A stretch of DNA of 58,882 nt from Candidatus Caldisaccharidevorator malaysiensis (lineage in GTDB: Bacteria; Armatimonadota; Fervidibacteria; Fervidibacterales; Fervidibacteraceae): contig JANXBO010000013.1 in assembly GCA_025057575.1 (NCBI GenBank), positions 1 through 58,882 of the forward strand. Reading direction: 5' to 3'. Shown one piece after another: positions 1 through 8,711 of this stretch. The notes beneath the pieces were generated by a model that worked only from the letters and a program-made list of their open reading frames with translations, had not been told where the DNA came from and made no database searches. The translations under genes were made by a program, and so were the position numbers. Position 1 is the stretch's first letter; every line of letters starts with the position of its first letter.

Positions 1-572
1 TGGCAGAAAATGTGGAGCGTGCCATCAAAAGGGGAACGGGAGAAATAGAAGGGGCTCATTACGAAGAGGTCCTTTATGAGGGCTACGGTCCAGGTGGCGC
101 TGCCATTCTGGTGGAAGCCGTCACGGACAACAGGAACCGGACGACGTCAGAACTAAGGAGACTGTTCCAAAAGCATGGAGGCAGTCTGGGTCAAGCAGGC
201 TGTGTCGCCTGGCAGTTTAAGAAGAAGGCGGTCTTCACGATAGACGCCCATCAAGCCGATGAGGACACCCTGACCGAATTAGCCCTGGAGATCGGTGCCG
301 AGGACCTGCAGAGAAGGGACTCCTTTTATGAACTGGTCGCCGAACCCAGGCTGTTCGCTTCTGTCCGTCAGGCTCTGGCGCAGAGAGGCATTACCGTCCA
401 GTCCTCGTCTATTGTGAACGTGCCCCAGTCATCGGTCTTCGTTGATGGTCCGGATGCTAAGAGGCTCTTAGCACTCATCAAAGATCTGGAGGATCACGAC
501 GATGTCCAAACCGTCAGTTCCAACTTTGATGTCCCCGACGCCGTCCTGGAGGAGAGTTTGGCTGCCGTCTGA
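1..572 (+). CDS. yebC: YebC/PmpR family protein (5' partial)
   Basis: This is the C-terminal part, about 190 residues, of a YebC/TACO1 family protein that normally has about 245. The reading frame is open to the left edge and the first complete codon is at position 3. The visible start A-E-N-V-E-R-A-I-K-R-G-T-G matches the conserved YebC segment near residue 55, so the GTG at 12 is an internal valine and not a start. The family was first described as DNA-binding regulators and has more recently been linked to translation through difficult peptide stretches. The gene ends at a UGA. It is followed after 88 bp by the parvulin gene on the same strand. The family call is certain; the molecular role in this organism is inferred. 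Confidence 0.95.
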   Translation, partial: AENVERAIKRGTGEIEGAHYEEVLYEGYGPGGAAILVEAVTDNRNRTTSELRRLFQKHGGSLGQAGCVAWQFKKKAVFTIDAHQADEDTLTELALEIGAEDLQRRDSFYELVAEPRLFASVRQALAQRGITVQSSSIVNVPQSSVFVDGPDAKRLLALIKDLEDHDDVQTVSSNFDVPDAVLEESLAAV

Positions 573-660
573 TACCTTCTTAGCCGAGGGGAGCCTTTCA
601 GGGGCGAAACCATCTTCCAAAGTCTTTCTCAACGGGAAACAGGAAAAGGAGTGAGCCCTT

Positions 661-1674
661 ATGGCTAATTATCGTTGGGGCGCCAGCGTCGTCATTTTTC
701 TGATCATCGCCAGCATCGGTTGTGCTGGCAAGAGACCGGTCGCCATTGTCGGTGGTCAGCCCATTGACGAGGCATCCTTTCGGGAAACGATGACCAAGAT
801 GTTTGGGGCTGCCACCCTTCGCTGGCTCATTCAGAGGCAACTTCTGCTTCAGGTCAATGAGAAGGAACGGTTGGTCAGCGATCAAGATGTAGAACGAGCG
901 TTTAAAGATTGGATCCGCCACTCGGGTTTTCAGGACGAGCATCAAGCCCTCTCCTTCCTTGCCCGTCAGGGACTGGACAAAGAGACGATCTTAGACCAGC
1001 AGCGAATGGAGATGATTCTCTTCGCCCTCCGAGAAAGGGCTGTCAAACCGGACGATAAGAAACTGAAGGAATTCTACGAAAAAAACCGCCAGGCTTTTGC
1101 CTTCCCGCCGGAAGTGCGGGCCTATATCATCCAGTCAAAGGACCGAAAAACCCTGGAGAAGGCCAAAGACTTGGCGGCTAAAGGGGAGGACTTTCGGGAA
1201 CTGGCTTACCGCTTTAACGAAAGTCCCCATCTGCGCAGCAGCCGAGGCTTCGTTTCCCTTCCCCTGGTCCACGACACCCATGCACCCCCTTCCCTTTTAG
1301 AACTGTTAGCCCGGTCGCGACCCAATCAGGTCGTCGGTCCCGTTCAGATTCCCGAAACCGGTCTCTTCGTCTTAGTCAAAGTTGTTGAGATTCAACCCCC
1401 AATGGTTCCTCCCTTTGACGATATCAAAGCAATGGTCCGCCAGCGATTTGTGGAGGCGAGCGCCCCACCACCCCAGGAGATCTTTAAGCAGTTAGCCGCC
1501 CAATCCCAAGTTTTGATACCTGACGAGAGGTTCAAGTTCCTGGAGGATGAGATTCGGACAGCGGGCATCCTTGCCCCGTCCTCGGTTCCCTTCCAACCGC
1601 CAGCGGCTCCCCCAGGAGCCAGCCAGCCGCCTCTTAAGGAAGGAGAGAAACTGCAAGAGCGAGCGGGTCAGTGA
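661..1674 (+). CDS. Parvulin-type peptidyl-prolyl isomerase lipoprotein (PrsA/SurA-like)
   Basis: This 337-residue foldase probably acts outside the cytoplasmic membrane on newly exported proteins. The N-terminus is a hydrophobic signal ending in a lipobox (I-A-S-I-G-C, Cys near residue 21), so it should be lipid-anchored. A SurA-like helical region covers about residues 35-130 and contains the paired motif W-L-I-Q-R-Q-L-L. The parvulin domain covers about 135-245 (repeated F-R-E-L-A-Y-R-F-N-E-S segment, then G-L-F-V-L-V-K-V). The C-terminus is rich in proline and alanine and is probably disordered. The purine-rich stretch AAAAGGAG lies just before the ATG. It sits between yebC and mazG with short gaps. 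The parvulin assignment is firm; its clients are unknown. Confidence 0.88.
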   Translation: MANYRWGASVVIFLIIASIGCAGKRPVAIVGGQPIDEASFRETMTKMFGAATLRWLIQRQLLLQVNEKERLVSDQDVERAFKDWIRHSGFQDEHQALSFLARQGLDKETILDQQRMEMILFALRERAVKPDDKKLKEFYEKNRQAFAFPPEVRAYIIQSKDRKTLEKAKDLAAKGEDFRELAYRFNESPHLRSSRGFVSLPLVHDTHAPPSLLELLARSRPNQVVGPVQIPETGLFVLVKVVEIQPPMVPPFDDIKAMVRQRFVEASAPPPQEIFKQLAAQSQVLIPDERFKFLEDEIRTAGILAPSSVPFQPPAAPPGASQPPLKEGEKLQERAGQ

Positions 1675-1727
1675 CGGGTCTTTGACTCAAGAGTGCAAAA
1701 CTGATGCAAGGAGGGGGCTCATTTCCT

Positions 1728-2537
1728 GTGTCTCAAAAAAGTAAAGAAGATCGCCAACTCGCCAAGCAGTTTGAGAGGCTGGTAAAAGTCACGGAGATCT
1801 TGAGGGGTCCGACCGGCTGTCCGTGGGACCGAGCCCAGACCCACCAAACGATTAAGATAAAGACTATAGAAGAAGCCTATGAGGTCGCTCAGGTCATTGA
1901 AGAAAAAAACGATAGCCGCTTGGTAGACGAACTGGGCGATCTCCTTCTCCAGGTTCTTTTCCACTCGCACATTGCCGCCGAACGAGGGGCTTTTTCCCTT
2001 TCCGATGTTTTGGAGCACCTGCGCCGCAAACTGATCCGCAGGCATCCTCACGTTTTCGGATCCGATAAAGTTCAGACAGCGGAGCAAGCCCTGTCGCGGT
2101 GGGAGAAGAGCAAAGCAGAAGAGAAAAGAGACCAAGGCTCGGTTATGGATGGAATTGCCTGGGCAATGCCTTCCCTCCTTTTAGCCTACCAGGTCCAGAA
2201 GAAAGCGTCTGCCGTTGGCTTTGACTGGGGAGACAGTTTGGCAGCCCTGGACAAAGTAAAGGAGGAACTTTCGGAGACGGAACAAGCGTTAGCAACTCCT
2301 TTGGAGAAGGAGCAAGTGGAAGGAGAGATCGGAGACTTGCTGTTCGCTGTCGTCAATGTGGCGCGCCTTGCAGGGGTCAATCCCGAGGCAGCCCTTCGCC
2401 AAGCCGTTAGAAAGTTCGTTACCCGATTTCAAGAGATGGAAAGAACGATTACCGAGTCCGGTCGCTCCCTTTCCCAAGTAAGCCTGAAAGAGATGGATCA
2501 GGTGTGGGACCAGTTGAAAGGAGCCCATAACGAGTGA
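1728..2537 (+). CDS. mazG: MazG nucleoside triphosphate pyrophosphohydrolase
   Basis: MazG hydrolyses nucleoside triphosphates to monophosphates plus pyrophosphate and is thought to clean up aberrant nucleotides. The first MazG domain is clear: G-C-P-W-D near the start, then E-E-A-Y-E and D-E-L-G-D, which supply the acidic Mg-binding residues, followed by R-R-H-P-H-V-F-G. A second, degenerate MazG-like half (E-G-E-I-G-D-L-L-F) follows, as in full-length MazG of about 265 residues. An ATG at 1704 is in frame, but the sequence AAGGAGGGGG (1708-1717) lies between it and the GTG at 1728. That is a textbook ribosome binding site for the GTG, so 1728 is chosen. The gene ends with UGA. Confidence 0.93.
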   Translation: MSQKSKEDRQLAKQFERLVKVTEILRGPTGCPWDRAQTHQTIKIKTIEEAYEVAQVIEEKNDSRLVDELGDLLLQVLFHSHIAAERGAFSLSDVLEHLRRKLIRRHPHVFGSDKVQTAEQALSRWEKSKAEEKRDQGSVMDGIAWAMPSLLLAYQVQKKASAVGFDWGDSLAALDKVKEELSETEQALATPLEKEQVEGEIGDLLFAVVNVARLAGVNPEAALRQAVRKFVTRFQEMERTITESGRSLSQVSLKEMDQVWDQLKGAHNE

Positions 2538-2672
2538 GCATGTCTGCGGGGCAGAGAGGGGCGGGCGGCGACGGTTCTTGCGTTCCGAATACAATTGTGC
2601 AAAAATCGGTGGTGACCTGCGGGCGAGCCAAGGGGCTTGCCGGCAGGTCTCGTCTTGTCGGGCGTCATAGAA

Positions 2673-2691
2673 GACCCCGGTAAGAGGGGTC
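2673..2691. other. Hairpin in the gap upstream of the respiratory cluster
   Basis: A 6-bp perfect stem (GACCCC/GGGGTC) with a 7-nt loop lies in the 215-bp gap between mazG and the Rieske gene. No T-run follows, so it is not a standard intrinsic terminator. It could be a leader structure of the long respiratory transcript. I see no convincing -35/-10 pair in the rest of this gap. Confidence 0.3.
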
Positions 2692-2752
2692 ACAAATTCT
2701 GTTTGGTCGTTGCAGGCAAGATCAAAAAGCAGAGCAGGAGGAGACAGACGAA

Positions 2753-3298
2753 GTGGCTGTCCAGACAGCACCGTCACGAACGCCAGCAAGAGCGACAGGT
2801 GCTGCCAGGCGGAAGTTCCTGGTGGACATCTTCTCGGCTCTGGCTTGGGCTGTTTTCTGGGCGATTATGGCTATTTTTGGTTGGATTTTCGCCCGCTTCT
2901 TCTTCCCCAATGTCCTTTTTGAACCACCCCCTACTTTCAAGGCGGGACGACCCAGCGACTATCCCCTTGGCACCGTGGACGGACGGTGGAAAATCAAATA
3001 CAATGTCTGGATTGTCCATGCACCCTATGGCTTCTTCGCATTGTCCGGCACCTGCACTCATCTGGGCTGCAAGTTTAACTGGATTGAAGTGGAGCAGAAG
3101 TTTAAGTGTCCATGCCATGGCAGTGGGTTTCGGATGGACGGCACCAATTTTGAGGGTCCCGCACCGCGTCCTTTGGACCGACACCGGATCACCCTCGCCG
3201 AAGACGGGCAGTTGCTGGTAGACACCAGCGTCGTCTATGCGGGTGAGCCGGGTAAGAATTCCAACGAACGATGGCCGGAAAGTATCCTGAGGATTTGA
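2753..3298 (+). CDS. qcrA: Rieske iron-sulfur protein of a quinol:cytochrome oxidoreductase
   Basis: This 181-residue subunit carries electrons from quinol oxidation at the Qo site to the c-type acceptor. It has an N-terminal membrane anchor at about residues 25-50. The soluble Rieske fold has both cluster-binding boxes, C-T-H-L-G-C and C-P-C-H-G-S-G, giving the two His and two Cys ligands and the disulfide-forming cysteines. A G-P-A-P-R-P-L segment follows, as in the family. The start is a GTG preceded by CAGGAGGAG at 2735-2743. It is the first gene of the co-directional respiratory run and is followed by cytochrome b after 28 bp. The call is firm. Confidence 0.95.
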   Translation: MAVQTAPSRTPARATGAARRKFLVDIFSALAWAVFWAIMAIFGWIFARFFFPNVLFEPPPTFKAGRPSDYPLGTVDGRWKIKYNVWIVHAPYGFFALSGTCTHLGCKFNWIEVEQKFKCPCHGSGFRMDGTNFEGPAPRPLDRHRITLAEDGQLLVDTSVVYAGEPGKNSNERWPESILRI

Positions 3299-3326
3299 AA
3301 GAAAGTGTTAAAGGAGGGAACTCTTT

Positions 3327-4199
3327 TTGGGCGAAGGAGAAAGCGAGCAGACCACCAGCCAACGCCCAACGGAGGCGACCACACCCAAGCCCTCTATCCG
3401 CTCCGGCAATGGCTTTTTGGGTAAACTCAAAGAAAAAGCCAGCACCACTTTTTGGGCGATCGTCAACAGTCACTTCTTTCGGTCTGTTTACCGGACCCCC
3501 TGGCCGACAGACCGACGATCTCGCATTATGACCGTCCTCAACAGCCTGGTCCTCCACCTGCATCCGACCCGAATTCCCCGGCATGCTGTTAAGGTGTCCT
3601 TCACCTGGTGTATGGGCGGTCTCTCTTTTTACCTAATGCTGCTGTTGACCATCACCGGTATTCTGCTGATGTTCTATTACCGACCCGACCCTATTCACGC
3701 CTATATGGACACCAAGTATCTGATGAACGATGTCCCCTTCGGTCGGATCCTTCGCAACCTCCACCGCTGGGGCGCTCACGCCATGCTGATCACGGTCTGG
3801 CTTCATATGCTAAGAGTCTTTCTGACCGGCTCCTACAAACCCCCCAGAGAGTTTAACTGGGTCATTGGCGTCACCCTTCTGGTCTTGACGATGCTCCTAT
3901 CCTTCACCGGTTATCTTTTGCCATGGGACCAGTTAGCCCTCTGGGCGGTGACCGTTGGGACCAATATGGCGAGAGCCACCCCGTTTCTCGGACACGAAGG
4001 ACCCGGTGCCCAACTTTTGGGATTGACCCAATACAACGACATTCGGTTCGCCCTCTTAGGAGGTAGCATCGTTGGAGAAAACGCACTGATCCGGTTCTAT
4101 GTTTGGCACTGTCTGGGCTTTCCCTTTATTCACGCTTGTCTAATGGCTTTTCACTTCTGGCGCGTCCGCAAGGACGGCGGCATTTCTGGTCCCTTATAA
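3327..4199 (+). CDS. qcrB: Cytochrome b6-type subunit (N-terminal half of cytochrome b)
   Basis: This 290-residue membrane protein has four core transmembrane helices after a hydrophilic N-terminal extension of about 70 residues. Heme ligands are His146/His160 (13 residues between) and His261/His276 (14 between); the 13/14 pattern is that of b6-type rather than bc1-type cytochrome b. Cys95 lies in F-T-W-C-M-G-G, the position of the cysteine that binds heme ci covalently in cytochrome b6 and its Bacillus homologue. The C-terminus [10 protein letters not shown] also resembles b6. The start is a TTG at 3327 with an ideal AAGGAGGG at 3311-3318. The other half of cytochrome b is the next gene. Confidence 0.94.
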   Translation: MGEGESEQTTSQRPTEATTPKPSIRSGNGFLGKLKEKASTTFWAIVNSHFFRSVYRTPWPTDRRSRIMTVLNSLVLHLHPTRIPRHAVKVSFTWCMGGLSFYLMLLLTITGILLMFYYRPDPIHAYMDTKYLMNDVPFGRILRNLHRWGAHAMLITVWLHMLRVFLTGSYKPPREFNWVIGVTLLVLTMLLSFTGYLLPWDQLALWAVTVGTNMARATPFLGHEGPGAQLLGLTQYNDIRFALLGGSIVGENALIRFYVWHCLGFPFIHACLMAFHFWRVRKDGGISGPL

Positions 4200-4254
4200 G
4201 AAATGAGATCAGAAGAGGGTTAGACACCAAACCACGGGACGGAGGCAAGAAAAA

Positions 4255-5124
4255 ATGGCAGAAGAAGCAGCAGCACAGCCCCGACCCAGACCCGCTGCCC
4301 GACCCGCAAGGCGGGGGATGGGTGAGGAAGAGGTTCGCGCCACCCAGGTGGCAGCGGAACGCAAAAGAGCCCAAGCCGAAGCCGATAAGGTCCTCGTTTG
4401 GCCGGACCTAGTGTATGCGGAATTTATGGCGGCGGTCTTCTTAACGGTCGTCCTGTTTATCATCTCGCTGGTCTTCAATGCTCCTCTGGAAGAGGAAGCC
4501 AATCCCAATAAGACGCCTATTCCGTCCCGTGCGCCCTGGTATTTTTTGGGGCTTCAAGAGATGCTGGTCTACTTTGATCCCTGGATCGCCGGAGTTCTCT
4601 TGCCAGGGATGATCATCGTCGGTCTGATGCTGATCCCCTATTTGGATACCAAACCGACGGTCGGCGTGGGCGTTTACTCGTGGAAGGGCAGGGAGTGGCA
4701 ATACATTTTCTTCATCGGCGGGTTTGCTCTCTGGATCATCTTGATTATCATCGGTGAGTTTTTCCGCTGGGGACCGTGGGCTTGGTATTGGCCGTGGGAG
4801 CCTAGAGATCAGATTAAGGTGGTCGCGGAACATCTCTCCTGGTGTCCGGGACATAAAGATCCACCACCGGGGATGTTCTGTCTCCTTGGTGCCGTGATCT
4901 ACCTGGTTTTCAATGGGTTAGCCTTCACCTACCCGGCTTGGGTCGGCCTCATCAACCGAGACTGGGGACGCCGAGCCCTCAACTATTACCGGACTTTAGG
5001 TCTTATTCGGTTCCTCATCCTAATGATTTTCGTTTCGTGGACCCTCTTTCTGCCGATCAAGATGTTTATGCGACTGGTCTTGAAGTGGAAATACTTAGTC
5101 GTCACGCCCTACTTTAACATCTGA
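4255..5124 (+). CDS. Cytochrome b C-terminal (subunit IV type) membrane protein
   Basis: This 289-residue protein completes the split cytochrome b. A charged, Ala/Arg/Glu-rich N-terminus of about 60 residues precedes the first membrane helix. The Qo-site motif is present as A93-P-W-Y96 instead of P-E-W-Y, so the catalytic glutamate is missing. The following L-G-L-Q-E-M and F-D-P-W-I-A-G segments are as in bacterial subunit IV/QcrC proteins. Beyond the usual three helices there is an additional C-terminal membrane region (about residues 155-285) with a C-P-G-H segment near residue 200, so the protein is longer than plant subunit IV (about 160). No cytochrome c domain is fused; the next gene supplies one. 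Its position directly after qcrB supports the call. Confidence 0.88.
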   Translation: MAEEAAAQPRPRPAARPARRGMGEEEVRATQVAAERKRAQAEADKVLVWPDLVYAEFMAAVFLTVVLFIISLVFNAPLEEEANPNKTPIPSRAPWYFLGLQEMLVYFDPWIAGVLLPGMIIVGLMLIPYLDTKPTVGVGVYSWKGREWQYIFFIGGFALWIILIIIGEFFRWGPWAWYWPWEPRDQIKVVAEHLSWCPGHKDPPPGMFCLLGAVIYLVFNGLAFTYPAWVGLINRDWGRRALNYYRTLGLIRFLILMIFVSWTLFLPIKMFMRLVLKWKYLVVTPYFNI

Positions 5125-5142
5125 AGGTCGGAGGGATCGCTG

Positions 5143-7938
5143 TTGGACCTCTTTTACAACACCCGAAGACTGAATCAGATCTTTCTTATCCTCAATGCCG
5201 TCGCCATCGTCCTGATCGGGATCGTTCTTTATAAGGAGCATCGTCCCGAATGGTATCCCTATCAGGCGACCTATATCCAACTCCTTCAGGAGTTCACAGA
5301 GAAGGAATACAAAAGGATCAAGGAGGAAGTGGGTAAAGACGAGGAATTTAAGAGTTTGCAAGGGCAGTTGACGGAAGTTTCCAACCAGTTAGGTCGTAAC
5401 CCTCGCTACTCCGAACTCTCCCGACAAATCAGTCAACTGCGCCAGGAAGTCAGCGCCGTTCAGACGAAACTGGCAGAGGTTCGGCTGGATTACCTGCACT
5501 ACGAGGATCAGTTCTTTTGGGCAAGAAATCCGACGAAGAAGGAGCGCTACCGACAGCAATTGGTTTCTTTGAAGCCGGAAATTGAAAAATTGACCAAAGA
5601 ACTGGAGGAGCGAGAGCGCCGACTGGCGGAAGCCGAAAAGGCTTTTACCGAACTGGACAAGGAACGTCAAGAACTGTTAAAGAAAATAGGAGATAAGCAG
5701 TTTCAACTAACCGTAGCAGAGACGGCGTTTCGAGCGTCCTTCCGAGAGGAACCCTCCATCCGTCAGATTCACAAACCCGAACTGAACCTGGTGGATCGGT
5801 GCACGACTTGTCACGCAGGCTACGACAAGTCGGCGAGATGGAAGGAGTTCATAGAGGGCAAAATCCGACAAGCACGCCGGCGCAACGCATCACCAAAGGA
5901 GATTCAGATTCTCCAGGCACTTTTGCCGCATCCTCGCACGGAGAAGTGCGCTCAATGCGGTCACGTTCAGGACTACGGGGTCGGTCAGTGCCGACAATGC
6001 GGGAGTCGGCGACTCGCCGAGGATCCCCCCATTCTCTCCAAGCATCCCTTCGACCAGTTTGGATGCACTTCTTGCCACGGAGGGCAGGGTGTCGCCCTCA
6101 AAAAGGAACAAGCCCACGCTCGCGATGAGCGCCATTGGCTCCGACCGATGCTGCCGAAAGACTACACAGAAGCCGCCTGCGGGCATTGTCACCGCTATGA
6201 AATGGTTATCCCGGGTGCCCCCCGCCTGACTAAGGGACGACAACTGTTTGCCCTGCTGGGATGCTTTGGGTGTCATGACGCTAAGGGATACGAAAAGGCG
6301 GTCAAGATCGGTCCCAGTTTAACCCATATCGCAGCAAAGGTCTCCGACGAGTGGTTGTTCCAATGGCTGAAAAATCCCGATCAGTGGGCACCCCATAGCC
6401 GAATGCCGATGTTCTTTTTGTCGGACGATGAAGCCTGGGCGTTAGTCGCCTATCTCAAAAGCGTTTCCAAACCCCTGACCCTTCCCTATCGCTACCCAGG
6501 CGGCAATCCCCAAAAGGGTCGCCAGTTGGTTCGCGACATCGGCTGCCTGGGTTGCCACAATGTCCCGGGCTTAGGCGGACCTAAGAGCCGCGACAAGGGT
6601 AGTCGCCTTCTCGGAAATTACGATTTTGGCCCTGATCTCGGCAAATTTGGCAGTAAGGTCAGCGATCCCGACTGGATTTATAACTGGCTTTTGGACCCCA
6701 AGTTGATTGATGAGATGGCCCGAATGCCTAAAATGCGCCTGACTCAACAAGAAGCCGCCGATATTACCGCTTTCCTGTTGACTCTGAAAGAACCGCCAGG
6801 GGTCCAAAAGGTGGCGTTTAGTCCTCGCCCAAACCTGTCCCATCCTGAACTGATCAACAGGGGCTTTCGTTTGGTAGCGAACTATGGCTGTCACGGCTGT
6901 CATAACATTCCCGACCCAGAGGCTCAAAAACTGACCAAGATCGGAAAGGATCTTTCCACCCAAGCCGATCTGGATGTTCACCTGATTGACTTCGGCGGGT
7001 TGGTTCTGGAGATCTTTGACACTGCACCGACCTACTGGGATCGGGCGTATCGGTGGCTGGAGAGAAAACTAAAAGAACCCCGCATCTTCCGAGAAGGTTT
7101 GCGCATGCCCCAGTATGGTCTAACGGATGAGGAAGTGAAAGCCTTGGTGACCGCTCTTCTCAGTTTCACCGGTCGGGACATTCACAAGGACTATTTCCGA
7201 GACATAGAAAGAGATGCCCACTTGGCGGCAGCGGTCATCGGACGAGAATTGGTAATGGGTTATAACTGTATGGGCTGTCATGTTATCGAAGGGTTCGGCG
7301 GCGACATTTGGCCGCTCTTAAAGGATGGAATGCAGCCCCCCGACCTTAAGTCGCAGGGTTTCCGCACCCACCACGACTGGTTGTTCCGTTTTCTCAAAGA
7401 CCCGACTCTTGGAACCGGTCGGCAGCATTCCATCCGACCTTGGCTCCAGGTGCGGATGCCGACCTTTGGCTTTGACGATGAAACCGTTAATAGTATCATT
7501 CGCTACTTTGCTGCCCTTGACAATCAGTCTGTTTTCAAAGGCTTCCGAACTCCCTACCGCGTAGACCCCCACCTGGTGCAGAAGGGTAAGCCTTTGTTTG
7601 ACCAACTGCAGTGCCTTGCCTGCCATCCGACAGGACCCGTCCAACCCGGTGCTGACGTGGCGCAACTCGCCCCGTCCCTCAACCTCGCTTGGTCCCGACT
7701 GCAACCTGAGTGGATTTTCCAATTTCTTTTGAATCCCAATGCTTTCCAGCCGGGGACCCGAATGCCGACCTTCTTCCCTATTGACGAGCAAACCGGAAAA
7801 CACCAAACACCGTTGCCCGAGATAATGGGAGGAGATGTAGAGCAGCAGGTAAGAGCGCTACGGGAGTATGTGTTGAGCCTGGGCGCTCCGAAGACGCCGC
7901 CAATCAGCAATGGAGCCAGACAAGCCAAGAAACCATAG
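5143..7938 (+). CDS. Membrane-anchored octaheme cytochrome c with coiled coil
   Basis: This 931-residue protein probably replaces cytochrome c1/f as electron acceptor of the Rieske/b complex. One N-terminal membrane helix is followed by a long coiled coil (about residues 45-190, rich in E/K/Q/L heptads). Eight CxxCH heme-binding motifs start at about Cys220, 308, 346, 374, 468, 583, 709 and 824. The last five or so lie in successive class-I cytochrome c modules, each with a downstream methionine (for example R-M-P-M-F). Between the first and second heme is a CxxC-x10-CxxC zinc-ribbon-like segment (Cys269/272/283/286) without heme histidines. The start is TTG at 5143 with GGAGG at 5130-5134. 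The multiheme call is certain; the c1-equivalent role is inferred from position. Confidence 0.9.
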   Translation: MDLFYNTRRLNQIFLILNAVAIVLIGIVLYKEHRPEWYPYQATYIQLLQEFTEKEYKRIKEEVGKDEEFKSLQGQLTEVSNQLGRNPRYSELSRQISQLRQEVSAVQTKLAEVRLDYLHYEDQFFWARNPTKKERYRQQLVSLKPEIEKLTKELEERERRLAEAEKAFTELDKERQELLKKIGDKQFQLTVAETAFRASFREEPSIRQIHKPELNLVDRCTTCHAGYDKSARWKEFIEGKIRQARRRNASPKEIQILQALLPHPRTEKCAQCGHVQDYGVGQCRQCGSRRLAEDPPILSKHPFDQFGCTSCHGGQGVALKKEQAHARDERHWLRPMLPKDYTEAACGHCHRYEMVIPGAPRLTKGRQLFALLGCFGCHDAKGYEKAVKIGPSLTHIAAKVSDEWLFQWLKNPDQWAPHSRMPMFFLSDDEAWALVAYLKSVSKPLTLPYRYPGGNPQKGRQLVRDIGCLGCHNVPGLGGPKSRDKGSRLLGNYDFGPDLGKFGSKVSDPDWIYNWLLDPKLIDEMARMPKMRLTQQEAADITAFLLTLKEPPGVQKVAFSPRPNLSHPELINRGFRLVANYGCHGCHNIPDPEAQKLTKIGKDLSTQADLDVHLIDFGGLVLEIFDTAPTYWDRAYRWLERKLKEPRIFREGLRMPQYGLTDEEVKALVTALLSFTGRDIHKDYFRDIERDAHLAAAVIGRELVMGYNCMGCHVIEGFGGDIWPLLKDGMQPPDLKSQGFRTHHDWLFRFLKDPTLGTGRQHSIRPWLQVRMPTFGFDDETVNSIIRYFAALDNQSVFKGFRTPYRVDPHLVQKGKPLFDQLQCLACHPTGPVQPGADVAQLAPSLNLAWSRLQPEWIFQFLLNPNAFQPGTRMPTFFPIDEQTGKHQTPLPEIMGGDVEQQVRALREYVLSLGAPKTPPISNGARQAKKP

Positions 7939-7955
7939 GGGTAGGAGGGAGTAGT

Positions 7956-8660
7956 GTGAAGTTCGTAAGCCGGTTAGCAAGTTTGTTCGCCGTCGCCTTC
8001 GCGACCAGCACTTTGTGGGCTCAAGGGACGATCAAAGGTAAGGTCGTCTTTCAAGGGACACCCTTGAAGCCCAGGATGATCAGTATGAAGCAGGACAAAA
8101 AATGCGACGCTCTTCACAAGGGCAAGCCGGTAACGGGTGATGACTTTGTGCTCAATCCCAACGGCACCCTTCAATGGGTTTTGGTATATGTGAAGTCCGG
8201 CGCGAAAGGCGGAAAGGCGCCGTCCAAACCCGTCGTTTTGACACAACACGAATGCATCTATCGCCCCCACGTCTTTGGCATAATGGTCGGTCAACCATTA
8301 GAAATTCGCAACGACGATCCTCTCCTGCACAATGTTCACTTCGTTAGTAAGAAGAACGGGACCTTTAACTTAGGTCAGCCCGTCAAGGGCATGAAAACCC
8401 AGAAAGTGTTCCGTTCGCCTGAACTACCCCCATCCTCCTATTTCAAATGCGATGTCCATCCCTGGATGAGGGCTTACGTGGGCATTTTTGATCATCCCTA
8501 TTTTGCCGTGACCGACAGCAAGGGAACCTTTACCATCTCCGGACTGCCGGCAGGAACTTACGAGATTGAAGCCTGGCACGAAAAACTAGGCACTCAGTCC
8601 CAGAAAGTCACCCTCAAAGCAGGCGAAACCAAGGACATCACTTTCGTGTTCAAACGCTAA
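7956..8660 (+). CDS. Exported cupredoxin with carboxypeptidase-regulatory-like tail
   Basis: This 234-residue exported protein has a signal peptide (cleavage probably after L-W-A-Q). The middle is a plastocyanin/azurin-like domain: His125 or His128 in L-L-H-N-V-H, then Cys165, His168 and Met171 in C-D-V-H-P-W-M. That C-x2-H-x2-M arrangement matches type 1 copper ligands. The last 60 residues (G-T-F-T-I-S-G-L-P-A-G-T-Y) form a carboxypeptidase-regulatory-like beta sandwich. The start is GTG at 7956 after AGGAGGGA. It lies between the octaheme cytochrome and oxidase subunit II, so it may carry electrons between the two complexes; this role is inferred. Confidence 0.82.
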   Translation: MKFVSRLASLFAVAFATSTLWAQGTIKGKVVFQGTPLKPRMISMKQDKKCDALHKGKPVTGDDFVLNPNGTLQWVLVYVKSGAKGGKAPSKPVVLTQHECIYRPHVFGIMVGQPLEIRNDDPLLHNVHFVSKKNGTFNLGQPVKGMKTQKVFRSPELPPSSYFKCDVHPWMRAYVGIFDHPYFAVTDSKGTFTISGLPAGTYEIEAWHEKLGTQSQKVTLKAGETKDITFVFKR

Positions 8661-8711
8661 CACGAGGCTTCGTGCGTCAACCCCGTTGGCGATGACAAAG
8701 GGTGAAGGGAA

